The position numbers and the translations under genes were made by a program. The notes under the pieces are model-generated. The model was not told where the DNA came from, searched no databases, and saw nothing but the letters and a program-made list of their open reading frames with translations. Of a stretch of DNA of 64,000 nucleotides, positions 7,563-16,138 are shown piece after piece. Within the stretch, counting starts at the first letter, position 1. Each line of letters opens with the position of its first letter. The stretch comes from an uncultured Granulosicoccaceae bacterium (GTDB lineage: Bacteria > Pseudomonadota > Gammaproteobacteria > Granulosicoccales > Granulosicoccaceae): assembly GCA_937951345.1 (NCBI GenBank), contig CALFCF010000046.1:54327-118326 (forward strand). The letters are read 5' to 3'.

Positions 7563-9653
7563 ATGCCTGTGAGCGCACTTACATCTGCTTTTACCTATTC
7601 ATCCGGAATACAGCGAATAAAACGAATAACGAACTTTCTAGGCGTTGATGCTGTGCTTCCTCCTGCGCGTATTGGTCGTGAAGAGCATGAAGCGGTTTGC
7701 GCATTGGTCTGGGGTCGTAAACAGACTGCCGAGAGAACGCGAAAATGGGCAGCTACACAGAACCTGCCAGTGTGGCAACTAGAAGATGGATTCATACGCA
7801 CTGCCGCAAGTAATGCGCACTCACGGAACACCTATTCAATTGTCGTTGATGAAGTTGGTATCTACTACGATGCCAACGTGCCCAGTGCGTTGGAAAATTT
7901 TCTGAATGTCGACGCGAACTTTTCTGCTTTGGCTACCGAAGCTGATCTACGTCGTTACATACAGCGCTGCCATCAAAAAATAGTTGGCTCGCACGTAACG
8001 AAGTACAACTACTGCGCAGATGCACAGTTGCCTGCAGCGTTTACCGCAGGCGAGCAGCCAGTAATTCTGGTGATAGATCAAACTCGGGATGATGCATCGG
8101 TGAATTTCGGCGGTATGTCCAAAGAGGATTTTGCCGATATGCTGGATTCAGCGATAGACGAGCATCCGCACGCCCGCGTTATTGTTAAAACTCATCCCGA
8201 TGTTGTCGCAGGCAGAAAACAGGGATATCTCACAGCGTTAGCAGAACAGCGGTCAATACCTTTGTTGAGCGAGAGTATAAATCCGTTTTCGGTGCTTAAA
8301 CAGGTGAATCATGTGTATTGTGGTACCTCGCAAATGGGGTTTGAAGCTCTGCTGTGCGGCAAACCGGTTACGCTTTTTGGTCTGCCGTTCTACGCAGGCT
8401 GGGGAGTGACTGATGATCGCAAGCAAATACCACGTCGCACTGCGTCACGATCTGTTGAAGAATTGTTTTATGCAAGCTACGACTGGTATACACGTTACTG
8501 TCATCCGGTAACCGGTGCACATTGGTCACTAGAACAATGCATTGATCATGTGATTCTGCAAAAGCAAAACTTTGAGCGTAATGCCAGATCGTTTGTGGGT
8601 GTCGGGATCACGCCGTGGAAACGGCGTTATGTTCGACAGTACCTGCGATCGCCGTCGGGATCGCTAACTTTCACCAGATCAGGCGAAGTAGCAAAACAGA
8701 TGATTGATCCTGCAGCAGTTGCTGTAACGTGGAATTATCGTGCGATTGATGCTTCGCATTCTTTAGTAAAACAAGGCAATGAAGTATGGCGCATGGAGGA
8801 CGGGTTTCTTCGCAGTCAGGGGCTGGGTTCTGACTTTGCCGCTCCGCAATCTTTGGTGTTTGATCAGGCAGGATTGTATTTTAATTCCCATGCCACCAGT
8901 GACTTGGAAGACTTACTGAACAACCATGACTGCACGTTGGCTGAAATTCATCGGGCGAGTAGTTTAATTTCGCTAATTATTTCACGCCGCCTGTCGAAAT
9001 ATAACGTGGGTAGTAAAAATAATCCGGAGATATTCTCCGAGGCCCCTGAAGCGGCACGCAAACTGTTGGTAGTCGGTCAGGTCGAGAATGATGCCTCGCT
9101 ACATTATGGTTGCAGGGATGTTACCGGTAATGAGGATCTCTTGAAAACTGTTCGAGAACAGAATCCGGAAGCCTGGATTGTGTATAAGCCTCATCCGGAT
9201 GTTGTTGCGGGTAATCGAGAGGGTGCAGTCAGTGCGACGGTACTTGAGGCAACAGTAGACAGCCTCTGTAGTGACGTTGATGTTATTGATTGCATCGACG
9301 CCTGCGATGAGCTGCACACGATGACTTCCTTGAGTGGCTTTGAAGCATTGCTCAGGAAAAAGCAAGTAGTTACTTATGGAATCCCTTTCTATTCAGGTTG
9401 GGGACTGACAACGGATCGTCATACGGTTGATCGCCGATCACGGATCAGGACACTTGAAGAATTGGTGTACTGTACGTTGGTCGCGTACCCACGGTATTTG
9501 GATATAGAGACCGGTGAATTTATAACACCGGAAGATCTGGTTGTAAGCGTTGGCAGTAGTCGCAACATGAAAAAAAATAAAAATTCGTACTGGGCAGAAC
9601 GACAGGTTCGTAAAATAAAAAACGTTTGGCGAGGATTGAACTATGCGCCGTAA
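7563..9653 (+). CDS. kpsC: KpsC/LipB capsule protein, dual-domain beta-Kdo transferase
   Basis: A 696-residue protein made of two related halves, as in KpsC. These proteins build the poly-Kdo linker on phosphatidylglycerol that anchors group 2-type capsules, using two retaining Kdo transferase domains. Each half carries the same sequence of motifs: an acidic EDGFIR or EDGFLRSQG segment, a TKYN/SKYN element, a TRDDASV or VENDASL segment, and KTHPDVVAGRK or KPHPDVVAGNR. Each ends with a GFEALL(C/R)(G/K)K..T..G(L/I)PFY(A/S)GWG motif. The ATG follows AGGTGGAG at good spacing. Its last 11 bp overlap kpsS, a sign of coupled translation. The length matches the family. Confidence 0.95.
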   Translation: MPVSALTSAFTYSSGIQRIKRITNFLGVDAVLPPARIGREEHEAVCALVWGRKQTAERTRKWAATQNLPVWQLEDGFIRTAASNAHSRNTYSIVVDEVGIYYDANVPSALENFLNVDANFSALATEADLRRYIQRCHQKIVGSHVTKYNYCADAQLPAAFTAGEQPVILVIDQTRDDASVNFGGMSKEDFADMLDSAIDEHPHARVIVKTHPDVVAGRKQGYLTALAEQRSIPLLSESINPFSVLKQVNHVYCGTSQMGFEALLCGKPVTLFGLPFYAGWGVTDDRKQIPRRTASRSVEELFYASYDWYTRYCHPVTGAHWSLEQCIDHVILQKQNFERNARSFVGVGITPWKRRYVRQYLRSPSGSLTFTRSGEVAKQMIDPAAVAVTWNYRAIDASHSLVKQGNEVWRMEDGFLRSQGLGSDFAAPQSLVFDQAGLYFNSHATSDLEDLLNNHDCTLAEIHRASSLISLIISRRLSKYNVGSKNNPEIFSEAPEAARKLLVVGQVENDASLHYGCRDVTGNEDLLKTVREQNPEAWIVYKPHPDVVAGNREGAVSATVLEATVDSLCSDVDVIDCIDACDELHTMTSLSGFEALLRKKQVVTYGIPFYSGWGLTTDRHTVDRRSRIRTLEELVYCTLVAYPRYLDIETGEFITPEDLVVSVGSSRNMKKNKNSYWAERQVRKIKNVWRGLNYAP

Positions 9654-10980
9654 CGTTTTATTTCTGCAAGGACCGGTTGGCCCGTTCTTCTCATTGTTCG
9701 CGCAAGATCTTGAGAGCCGTGGCTTTAACGTCTTCAAAGTGAATTTCAACGGAGGCGATTCGTTCTTTTACAGACGTAATCGAACGATAGACTATCGCGG
9801 CAAGTTGAAAGACTGGGCCGCTTATCTGGAGCGCACTCTACAAAATCGGGATATCGGGCGTATTTACCTGTTCGGAGACTGCCGTGCTTATCATCGTATC
9901 GCTCGCGAGGTCGCAGAGCGCGTAGGTGTACGGGTATTTGTGTTTGAGGAAGGCTATATTCGGCCTAACTTCATCACACTCGAAGAGTCAGGTGTTAACG
10001 GCAACTCGCCAATGCTGGAAAAGCCGATTCGTTTTGATCGTGAGGAAGTTGAACCCACCCGGGAGTTCCTTCATCCGAAAAGTGTTTTTCTGCTTACCGC
10101 AGTTTATGCGATTTTGTACTACACAGCCGCCACGTTAAAGCGTCGTAAATTTCGTCATTACCATCATCACCGCGCTTTTAATCCGGTAACTGAAGGTGCG
10201 CGGTGGATATTGTCCGCCTATAGAAAAATGCGCTTCAAGCGAAAAGAGCGTCATATGCTGTCAGAATTGTTGCCACAATTTGAGGGCAACTATTTCTTGT
10301 GTCCTCTGCAGGTTCACTGTGACATGCAGGTATCGGCTCACTCAGGGTTTAATTCGATAGAACATTTCATCGGTGAGGTGATCGATTCATTTATAAAACA
10401 TGCTCCGGCAAATAAAGCCATTGTATTCAAACACCATCCACTCGACAGAGGCTACACGGATTACAGCTTGTTGTTTGAAAATCTGATCAGTGAGAATGGG
10501 TTAAGAGGGCGCGTGTTCTATGTACACGATGTAGATCTACCGTTGTTGCTGAAAAATGCGCAAGGTACGGTACTCATTAACAGTACTGTAGGAATGTCAT
10601 CGCTATTTCACAATACGCCGGTGAAAACTCTGGGAACTGCAATCTACAATTTACCGGGCGTAACTTACCAAGGCTCATTGGAATCATTTTGGACTGACTC
10701 CGGTGATGTATCCAAGCGTGCCTATCATCAGTTTCGTCAGTATCTGGTAGAGCGAAATCAGATCAACGGTAGTTTGTACAAACCTTTTCCCGGAGTCAGT
10801 AATGCTGCCGGTTTGGTTTGGTCAAGCGAGACGCTCAACACAGAACACACTTACGACGAATTTCGTCAGGAGCCTGTTGAACGTCCGAATCTCAGAGTGG
10901 TAGCTGGCCTCGATGTGGACAGTACCTCGACCGATCTGTCGCAAGATGATCATAGCGATGAGTGGCGTAAGTCGGCTTAG
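9643..10980 (+). CDS. kpsS: KpsS/LipA capsule protein, Kdo transferase
   Basis: A 445-residue protein with the KpsS signature. It opens RRNVLFLQGPVGPFFSLFA, then has KVNFNGGDSFFYR, YLFGDCRAYHRIA, FVFEEGYIRPNF and FKHHPLDRGYTDY, and a serine-rich GTVLINSTVGMSSLFH loop before the donor-site end. KpsS adds the first Kdo to the lipid acceptor and acts with KpsC in the cytoplasm. Overlap with kpsC supports one operon. No kpsD/E/M/T export genes or Kdo synthesis genes are in the window, so the rest of the capsule machinery must be elsewhere. The C-terminal 40 residues are acidic and variable. Confidence 0.94.
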   Translation: MRRNVLFLQGPVGPFFSLFAQDLESRGFNVFKVNFNGGDSFFYRRNRTIDYRGKLKDWAAYLERTLQNRDIGRIYLFGDCRAYHRIAREVAERVGVRVFVFEEGYIRPNFITLEESGVNGNSPMLEKPIRFDREEVEPTREFLHPKSVFLLTAVYAILYYTAATLKRRKFRHYHHHRAFNPVTEGARWILSAYRKMRFKRKERHMLSELLPQFEGNYFLCPLQVHCDMQVSAHSGFNSIEHFIGEVIDSFIKHAPANKAIVFKHHPLDRGYTDYSLLFENLISENGLRGRVFYVHDVDLPLLLKNAQGTVLINSTVGMSSLFHNTPVKTLGTAIYNLPGVTYQGSLESFWTDSGDVSKRAYHQFRQYLVERNQINGSLYKPFPGVSNAAGLVWSSETLNTEHTYDEFRQEPVERPNLRVVAGLDVDSTSTDLSQDDHSDEWRKSA

Positions 10981-11002
10981 TAAGCGCCTAAAACCATTGA
11001 GC

Positions 11003-11028
11003 GTTATACCGGTTGCTGCTGGTATAAC
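11003..11028. terminator. Stem-loop between convergent kpsS and lipoprotein genes
   Basis: GTTATACC, a 10-nt loop and GGTATAAC form an 8-bp stem 22 bp after the kpsS stop and 22 bp beyond the end of the convergent lipoprotein gene. There is no T-run directly after the stem on either strand, so termination would be weak or Rho-assisted. Confidence 0.4.
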
Positions 11029-11049
11029 GATATAACAAAAAATAAAAAT

Positions 11050-11502
11050 CTACAGAATTGCGCATGTCAGGTTCTGGCTGACCGCAAAACAGCGTGCACC
11101 TTTAGGACATGCTGTGCCGGTAGTCAGCACCGATGATCCGCTTGGACACACATTGTCGCGGGTCCCGGTGCACCAGCTGCCATTTGCCAGTTGATAGCAC
11201 GCAGCATCGCCACTGAGGCACTGCGCGCTGCTCGAGATGGCCGTATCGGTTGCGCGACAAGCCTGAATTGGACTACTGCCGATAGTGGCTCGCTGCGAGT
11301 TACCTCCCGGGCTACTCGCGCAGGCTGATACCAAGGACAGTAGTACAACCGACATCACCAGTAAGCGCCAGCACACTCGGTTCTGGTTTGCCGGCCTGTG
11401 CTGGCCTTTCTGGCCACCGTGCCCACTCTGTCCACTCCAATGGCGACTATGACTACTGAAATAGGCCATGTCTTTTGAACCTTGTTTCAGGCTGGGGAGC
11501 AT
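11050..11502 (-). CDS. Small cysteine-rich putative lipoprotein
   Basis: A protein of up to 150 residues. A hydrophobic segment followed by SLVSAC gives a good lipobox with the lipid-attached cysteine at residue 61. The mature part is about 90 residues with eight further cysteines in evenly spaced pairs (for example QACRAT, AQCLSGDAACYQL, SWCTG, NVCPSG), suggesting a disulfide-rich fold. The roughly 45 residues before the hydrophobic segment are His/Gly/Gln-rich and unusually long for a signal peptide. A start at M12 (11469) is possible; an even later start leaves the signal too short. It lies 60 bp after the fumarase gene on the same strand. I recognise no family. Confidence 0.6.
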   Translation of the reverse strand: MLPSLKQGSKDMAYFSSHSRHWSGQSGHGGQKGQHRPANQNRVCWRLLVMSVVLLSLVSACASSPGGNSQRATIGSSPIQACRATDTAISSSAQCLSGDAACYQLANGSWCTGTRDNVCPSGSSVLTTGTACPKGARCFAVSQNLTCAIL

Positions 11503-11562
11503 TGCGGCAATCTCGCAGTGTTAGCAGCTGGAGTTTCCATTCGAAAACAGCCCCGACAGTTG

Positions 11563-13095
11563 TCAGGAGAAGTAGACGGGTTTCACTTCGCCAGAGGTAA
11601 GTTTGCCGCGCCAGATTGCAGGACCGCTTTGATGAACTGATTCACCCTTGGCATCGACTGCAACTGTAACCGGCATATCCTCGACGGTAAATTCGTGTAT
11701 AGCTTCCATGCCCAGTTCTTCGAACGCCACGATTTCCGAGTGCTTTATTGCTTTTGATACCAAGTAAGCGGCACCACCCACTGCCATTAGATAGACAGCA
11801 CCATGCTGCTTTATCTCTTCAATCGCAGCAGGCCCGCGCTCAGCCTTGCCTATCATGCCAAGCAGGCCGGTTTTTGAAAGCATCATGTTGGTGAACTTGT
11901 CCATGCGTGTAGATGTTGTTGGTCCCGCCGGCCCTACAGCCTCGTCGCGTACCGCATCGACCGGGCCTACGTAATAGATAAATCGGTTGCTGAAATCAAT
12001 TCCATTTGGCAGGGCCTCTCCGTTGTCGAGTAGCTGTTGAATTCGTTTATGTGCAGCATCGCGTCCGGTTAACATTTTTCCGGATAACAATAATGTCTCA
12101 CCCGGTTTCCAATCGGCAACTTCATTGCGGGTTACCGTATCAAGATTAACCCGGCGCGCGCCTTCACCGGCCTCCCAGGCAATTTCTGGCCAGTCCGAGA
12201 GCGATGGCGCGGTCTGCAACCCAGGCCCGTTTCCATCGAGCGTGAAATGCGCATGGCGCGTGGCTGCACAATTGGGAATCATTGCAACCGGCAACGACGC
12301 AGCATGGGTGGGATGATCTTTTATTTTTACATCCAGCACGGTAGTCAGCCCGCCCAGACCCTGTGCGCCAATACCCAGAGCGTTAACACGACTGAATATT
12401 TCCAGGCGTAACTCTTCGGTGGCTGATTGCGGGCCGCGTGCCTGAAGTTCGTGAATATCAATAGATTCCATCAACGATTGCTTGGCCAGCACTGCGGCTT
12501 TCTCTGCGGTACCACCGATACCTATGCCGAGCATACCGGGTGGGCACCAGCCGGCTCCCATCGTCGGGACAGTTTTTTCAACCCAGTCAGCAATACTATC
12601 GCTGGGGTTGAGCATGACCAGTTTGCTTTTGTTTTCCGAACCGCCTCCCTTGGCAGCCAATTCAACCTCAACGGTATCGCCCTCAACCAGTTCGGTGTGA
12701 ATGACAGCGGGCGTGTTATCACCTGTATTTTTTCGCTTACCGGCTGGATCCTCGAGAATAGATGCGCGAAGAACGTTGTCCGGTAGCAGGTAGGCTCGCC
12801 TGACACCCTCATTGATCATGTCAGCCAGCGACATATCGGTCTCCCAGCTGACATCCATACCGACGCGGACAAATATCGTGACGATGCCAGTATCCTGACA
12901 GATCGGGCGTTTGCCCATGGCGCACATGCGCGAGTTGATCAGTATCTGCGCCATTGCATCCTTGGCTGCCTGCGATTCCTCTCGTTGATAGGCCGCGTGC
13001 AGGGCGTCAATAAAATCCTTAGGGTGATAGTACGAGATGAATTGCAGTGCATCTGCCACACTGTCGATCAGATCGTCTTTTGTGATCACGGCCAC
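11563..13095 (-). CDS. fumA: Fumarate hydratase, class I (iron-sulfur)
   Basis: A 510-residue class I fumarase in which the alpha (about 1-290) and beta (about 340-510) domains are fused. It interconverts fumarate and malate in the TCA cycle with an oxygen-sensitive [4Fe-4S] cluster. The three cluster cysteines can be placed in KRPICQDTGIV, GAGWCPPGMLGIG and VAMIPNCAATRHAHF. AAKGGGSENKSKL and GIGIGGTAEKAAVLA are family motifs, and the beta domain shows YYVGPVDAVRDEAVGPAGPT. Length and both domains are complete. The sequence is closer to the two-subunit-derived class I type than to E. coli FumA in the alpha-domain loops. The ATG at 13095 is the first in frame. Confidence 0.93.
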   Translation of the reverse strand: MAVITKDDLIDSVADALQFISYYHPKDFIDALHAAYQREESQAAKDAMAQILINSRMCAMGKRPICQDTGIVTIFVRVGMDVSWETDMSLADMINEGVRRAYLLPDNVLRASILEDPAGKRKNTGDNTPAVIHTELVEGDTVEVELAAKGGGSENKSKLVMLNPSDSIADWVEKTVPTMGAGWCPPGMLGIGIGGTAEKAAVLAKQSLMESIDIHELQARGPQSATEELRLEIFSRVNALGIGAQGLGGLTTVLDVKIKDHPTHAASLPVAMIPNCAATRHAHFTLDGNGPGLQTAPSLSDWPEIAWEAGEGARRVNLDTVTRNEVADWKPGETLLLSGKMLTGRDAAHKRIQQLLDNGEALPNGIDFSNRFIYYVGPVDAVRDEAVGPAGPTTSTRMDKFTNMMLSKTGLLGMIGKAERGPAAIEEIKQHGAVYLMAVGGAAYLVSKAIKHSEIVAFEELGMEAIHEFTVEDMPVTVAVDAKGESVHQSGPAIWRGKLTSGEVKPVYFS

Positions 13096-13150
13096 GGTTG
13101 TGTCTCTCTTGTCAGGTGTTTTGAATTAGCCTGCGTATTATAGGCTGCAT

Positions 13151-13436
13151 TTACTGCCGGATACGTAACCCGGGGTAGTTCAACATTACCGAAACCGGCA
13201 TCTCAATTGTCGTGTTGCCCCTTGAGCCAGTGCGTGCCTGCAGGTAGCATGTTGGCATGGTCTCCCACGAAAACATAAGCCCCATTTCTGCTGATATCGT
13301 TGCAGAGACAGTGGCACTGCCCCCAATTATCGGCAGTGTCAGTGTTGAGCCGGTTGAAGTTCCGGTGGCTAAACGATGGGACGAAGGCTCCAGCCTTTGT
13401 TTTGCCGGGCAATTGCAACACGCTGCATCGGTGCAA
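13151..13436 (-). pseudogene. Possible degraded PilZ-domain gene
   Basis: On the minus strand one frame reads NDISRNGAYVFVGDHANMLP and then runs into a stop at 13203. A second frame, overlapping just there, continues TTIEMPVSVMLNYPGLRIRQ to a stop at 13151. Joined, these give the DIS..G.yv....lp.gt.iem.v order typical of the cyclic-di-GMP-binding PilZ fold. The upstream RxxxR motif is not found. This suggests a frameshifted relic or, less likely, a chance resemblance. The rest of the 600 bp between the fumarase gene and trpE holds no convincing gene. Confidence 0.3.
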
Positions 13437-13508
13437 AAATGCTCCTTCCCCCGCCTTTTTTCTGCGCGTCTGTTTAAAAATTGGCGCTGGCGCACCTGAC
13501 AGACATAG

Positions 13509-13526
13509 CTCGCAAATATTTGCGAG
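13509..13526. promoter_or_regulatory. 18-bp perfect palindrome upstream of trpE
   Basis: CTCGCAAATATTTGCGAG is perfectly symmetrical and lies about 170 bp before the trpE start. It could be an operator for a dimeric regulator or a small hairpin. No run of Trp codons, hence no classical attenuation leader peptide, is visible between it and trpE. Confidence 0.45.
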
Positions 13527-13696
13527 ACTTTCTCGCGTTGTCTGATTTCGGTTCTTTCGACTATTGTGTTGCGCTATTTGTTTGCGTTATCTCTGTACTG
13601 GAACGGTTGTCAATTGATCGGAAAAGAAATTGAAGCATCGCATCGCTAAAACTGCTTGTGAATCAGCTCAATCAGCTGTTTCGACGATTACCACCA

Positions 13697-15244
13697 ATGA
13701 CACCTGAAAAGTTATTACAACTCTACAACGAAGGATACAACCGAATTCCTGTTTGTCGCGTCGTCGCGGCGGATCTGGATACACCTTTGTCCATTTACAT
13801 GAAAGCTACTGTCGACGAAGTGCGCGGTACGTTTCTATTTGAATCAATGCAGGGTGGCGAACGCTGGGGGCGTTATTCTATTGTCGGATTGGCGAGTGGC
13901 AAACGTATCGAGGTACGCGGCCATACGGTCAGTGAGCTTACTGACGACAAAGTAACTGAAACGCATGAAGTAGACGATCCACTTGTCTGGATTGAAAATT
14001 TTATGCAAAGCATCAGTTTTCCGGATCTGCCCAATGTGCCACGAATCACGGGTGGACTGGTCGGTTATTTTTCTTACGACACTGTGCGGCACATTGAGCC
14101 GCGACTCGGAGCTAATCAGGCAGCTGACCCGATCGACACGCCCGATATGCTGTTTCTTGTTTGTGATGAGCTGATAGTTTTTGACAATATCAGTGCTACA
14201 GCCACGTTGATTGTGATTGCCAGTCCAGCCGATGAACAGGCGTGTGGCGCATCGTATACAAGTGCGCAACAGCGATTGGATGAGATTCACGGCAAGTTAC
14301 TTGATCCGCTGGCGAATTCTGCGCCGGACAAAAAGAACAACTCCGGACGGATAACCAAAGAAACTGACTTTGTTAGCGGTTTTACCGAGGAGGGCTACAA
14401 AGAAGCGGTTAACAAGGTCAAAGAATACATTGTCGCCGGCGATTGCATGCAGGTGGTTTTGTCTCAACGCCTGAGTACTCCCTTTGAGTCATCCCCACTG
14501 GATCTTTACCGGGCACTCAGACGTCTAAACCCGTCTCCGTATATGTTTTATATTCATGCGGGTGATCATCAGATAGTGGGTTCTTCACCGGAGATACTGG
14601 TTCGTTGTGAAGACAATGAAATTGTACTTAGACCTATTGCGGGTACTCGTCCGCGAGGAAAGACTCTGGCTGAAGACCAGGCGCTCGAGCAGGAACTGCT
14701 AGCCGACCCCAAAGAGCTGGCAGAACATTTAATGCTGATAGATCTCGGCCGAAACGACGTCGGTCGTGTAGCGAAGACAGGTACAGTAAAAGTTACCGAC
14801 AAGATGACAATTGAACGGTATTCGCACGTTATGCATATCGTTTCGAACGTGGTGGGACAGCTGAAGCCGGATATGTCCAGCCTGTCCGTGTTACGCGCAA
14901 CGTTTCCGGCGGGGACGCTGTCGGGTGCACCGAAAGTACGGGCAATGGAAATCATCCAGGAACTCGAGCCGATAAAAAGGGGTATTTACAGCGGAGCTAT
15001 CGGGTATCTATCCTGGAATGGTGCAATGGATACCTGCATAGCGATCCGCACAGCGGTAATAAAAGACGACACGCTATACGTACAGGCAGGCGCAGGAATT
15101 GTTCATGATTCTGATCCTCAAGCGGAATGGGATGAATCCATGGCAAAGGCACGCGCGATCTTTCGTGCTGTTGAAGCCATAGAAAGCGAGCAGTCCGGGA
15201 CACACAGTTTTGGTGAATCGACAGGTGCGGAGGAACGGTCATGA
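13697..15244 (+). CDS. trpE: Anthranilate synthase component I
   Basis: Makes anthranilate from chorismate and ammonia delivered by TrpG, the first step of tryptophan synthesis. The start is set at the ATG at 13697 because [19 protein letters not shown] aligns with the usual TrpE beginning; an in-frame GTG at 13658 would add 13 residues. The N-terminal domain has DTPLSIYMK and [16 protein letters not shown], the latter forming part of the tryptophan feedback site. The chorismate-binding domain has [32 protein letters not shown] and [19 protein letters not shown]. The C-terminal [14 protein letters not shown] and [15 protein letters not shown] complete it. The stop overlaps the trpG start as ATGA, so the two are translationally coupled. 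Confidence 0.96.
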   Translation: MTPEKLLQLYNEGYNRIPVCRVVAADLDTPLSIYMKATVDEVRGTFLFESMQGGERWGRYSIVGLASGKRIEVRGHTVSELTDDKVTETHEVDDPLVWIENFMQSISFPDLPNVPRITGGLVGYFSYDTVRHIEPRLGANQAADPIDTPDMLFLVCDELIVFDNISATATLIVIASPADEQACGASYTSAQQRLDEIHGKLLDPLANSAPDKKNNSGRITKETDFVSGFTEEGYKEAVNKVKEYIVAGDCMQVVLSQRLSTPFESSPLDLYRALRRLNPSPYMFYIHAGDHQIVGSSPEILVRCEDNEIVLRPIAGTRPRGKTLAEDQALEQELLADPKELAEHLMLIDLGRNDVGRVAKTGTVKVTDKMTIERYSHVMHIVSNVVGQLKPDMSSLSVLRATFPAGTLSGAPKVRAMEIIQELEPIKRGIYSGAIGYLSWNGAMDTCIAIRTAVIKDDTLYVQAGAGIVHDSDPQAEWDESMAKARAIFRAVEAIESEQSGTHSFGESTGAEERS

Positions 15245-15849
15245 TCGCTGTCATCGACAACTACGATTCTTTCACTTACAACCTGGTTCAATACCTTGGC
15301 GAGCTGGGAGCGGAGGTGAAGGTTTATCGAAACGACCAGGTGACGGTCGACGCTATAGCAGCCGATAATCCCGACAAACTTTTGATTTCACCCGGCCCGT
15401 GCACGCCTGATAAAGCGGGGATCTCGCTTGATGCGATAGACCGGTTTAAAGGTCTTATTCCGATCCTTGGTGTCTGTCTGGGGCATCAAAGTATCGGTCA
15501 GTACTTTGGCGGCCGCATCGTCCGCGCAACACGCATAATGCATGGGAAACTGTCGTCAATTCACCACAATGGTGAGGGAGTATTTAACGGCTTGCCCGCA
15601 GCATACACGGCTACTCGCTATCATTCACTGGTGATAGAACAGACAAGCTTGCCGGAGTGCCTGGCGTTGACGGCCTGGACTGAAGAGCCGGCATCGGTTG
15701 GTGGCGGCAAGGAAATTATGGGTGTACGCCACCGTGAATATAATATCGAAGGTGTTCAGTTTCACCCCGAATCCATCAGCAGTGAACACGGCCATCGATT
15801 ACTGGAGAATTTTTTGAACACCGACGCCGGGACAACCCGCAGCGTCTAG
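15241..15849 (+). CDS. trpG: Anthranilate synthase component II (glutamine amidotransferase)
   Basis: Supplies ammonia from glutamine to TrpE. It is a 202-residue class I amidotransferase. The nucleophile cysteine is in [18 protein letters not shown] and the His-Glu pair in [33 protein letters not shown] is the expected start. The stop codon TAG at 15847-15849 is contributed by an inserted IR247 repeat. If the repeat and one TA copy are removed on paper, the frame runs on from GTC into TAC AGG CTG for 17 more codons and ends in a TGA overlapping the trpD ATG. The present protein is therefore probably shortened at a non-essential tail. All catalytic residues remain. Confidence 0.96.
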   Translation: MIAVIDNYDSFTYNLVQYLGELGAEVKVYRNDQVTVDAIAADNPDKLLISPGPCTPDKAGISLDAIDRFKGLIPILGVCLGHQSIGQYFGGRIVRATRIMHGKLSSIHHNGEGVFNGLPAAYTATRYHSLVIEQTSLPECLALTAWTEEPASVGGGKEIMGVRHREYNIEGVQFHPESISSEHGHRLLENFLNTDAGTTRSV

Positions 15850-16093
15850 CCTGCTTTATTCACGAAGGCAAAAACAGTGACACTGAAAACTAAGCAATTT
15901 CCAGTTAGAAACGCAGTTTTAGCGTCGTTACGGGTATTCGCACACTGTTTTCTATTCACCCCCAGTGCCCGTCTGCCGTCGCAGCTCACTCGATTGAGCT
16001 CAACCCGTAGATTTCTACGAATTTCGCTGAATCGAGCGACCTGCTTAGGTAGCCAGACTCTGGTGGCGAGCCCTTGATGAATAGAGCAGGCTA
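15847..16093 (+). mobile_element. IR247 repeat, copy 1 (non-autonomous, MITE-like)
   Basis: A 247-bp element counted from TA to TA, with inverted ends TAGCCTGCTYTATTCACGAAGG and, on the other strand, TAGCCTGCTCTATTCATCAAGG. TA flanks both sides, as expected for a TA target duplication of Tc1/mariner or IS630-type transposition. Five other copies occur in the window. Inside are several small palindromes and an open frame of about 66 codons (15877-16077) starting MTLKTKQFPVR. It lies inside the trp operon between trpG and trpD. A transcript through it could fold on its inverted ends into a long stem, as reported for NEMIS/Correia and ERIC elements. Confidence 0.9.
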
Positions 16094-16138
16094 CAGGCTG
16101 TATAAAAAAATGGATCAAATCACTTTAGGTAAGCAGAC

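Noticed and set aside
13257..13545. Plus-strand frames of about 80 codons before trpE as a leader peptide gene
   Set aside because: They contain no run of tryptophan codons placed before a terminator-like structure and overlap the PilZ-like relic.
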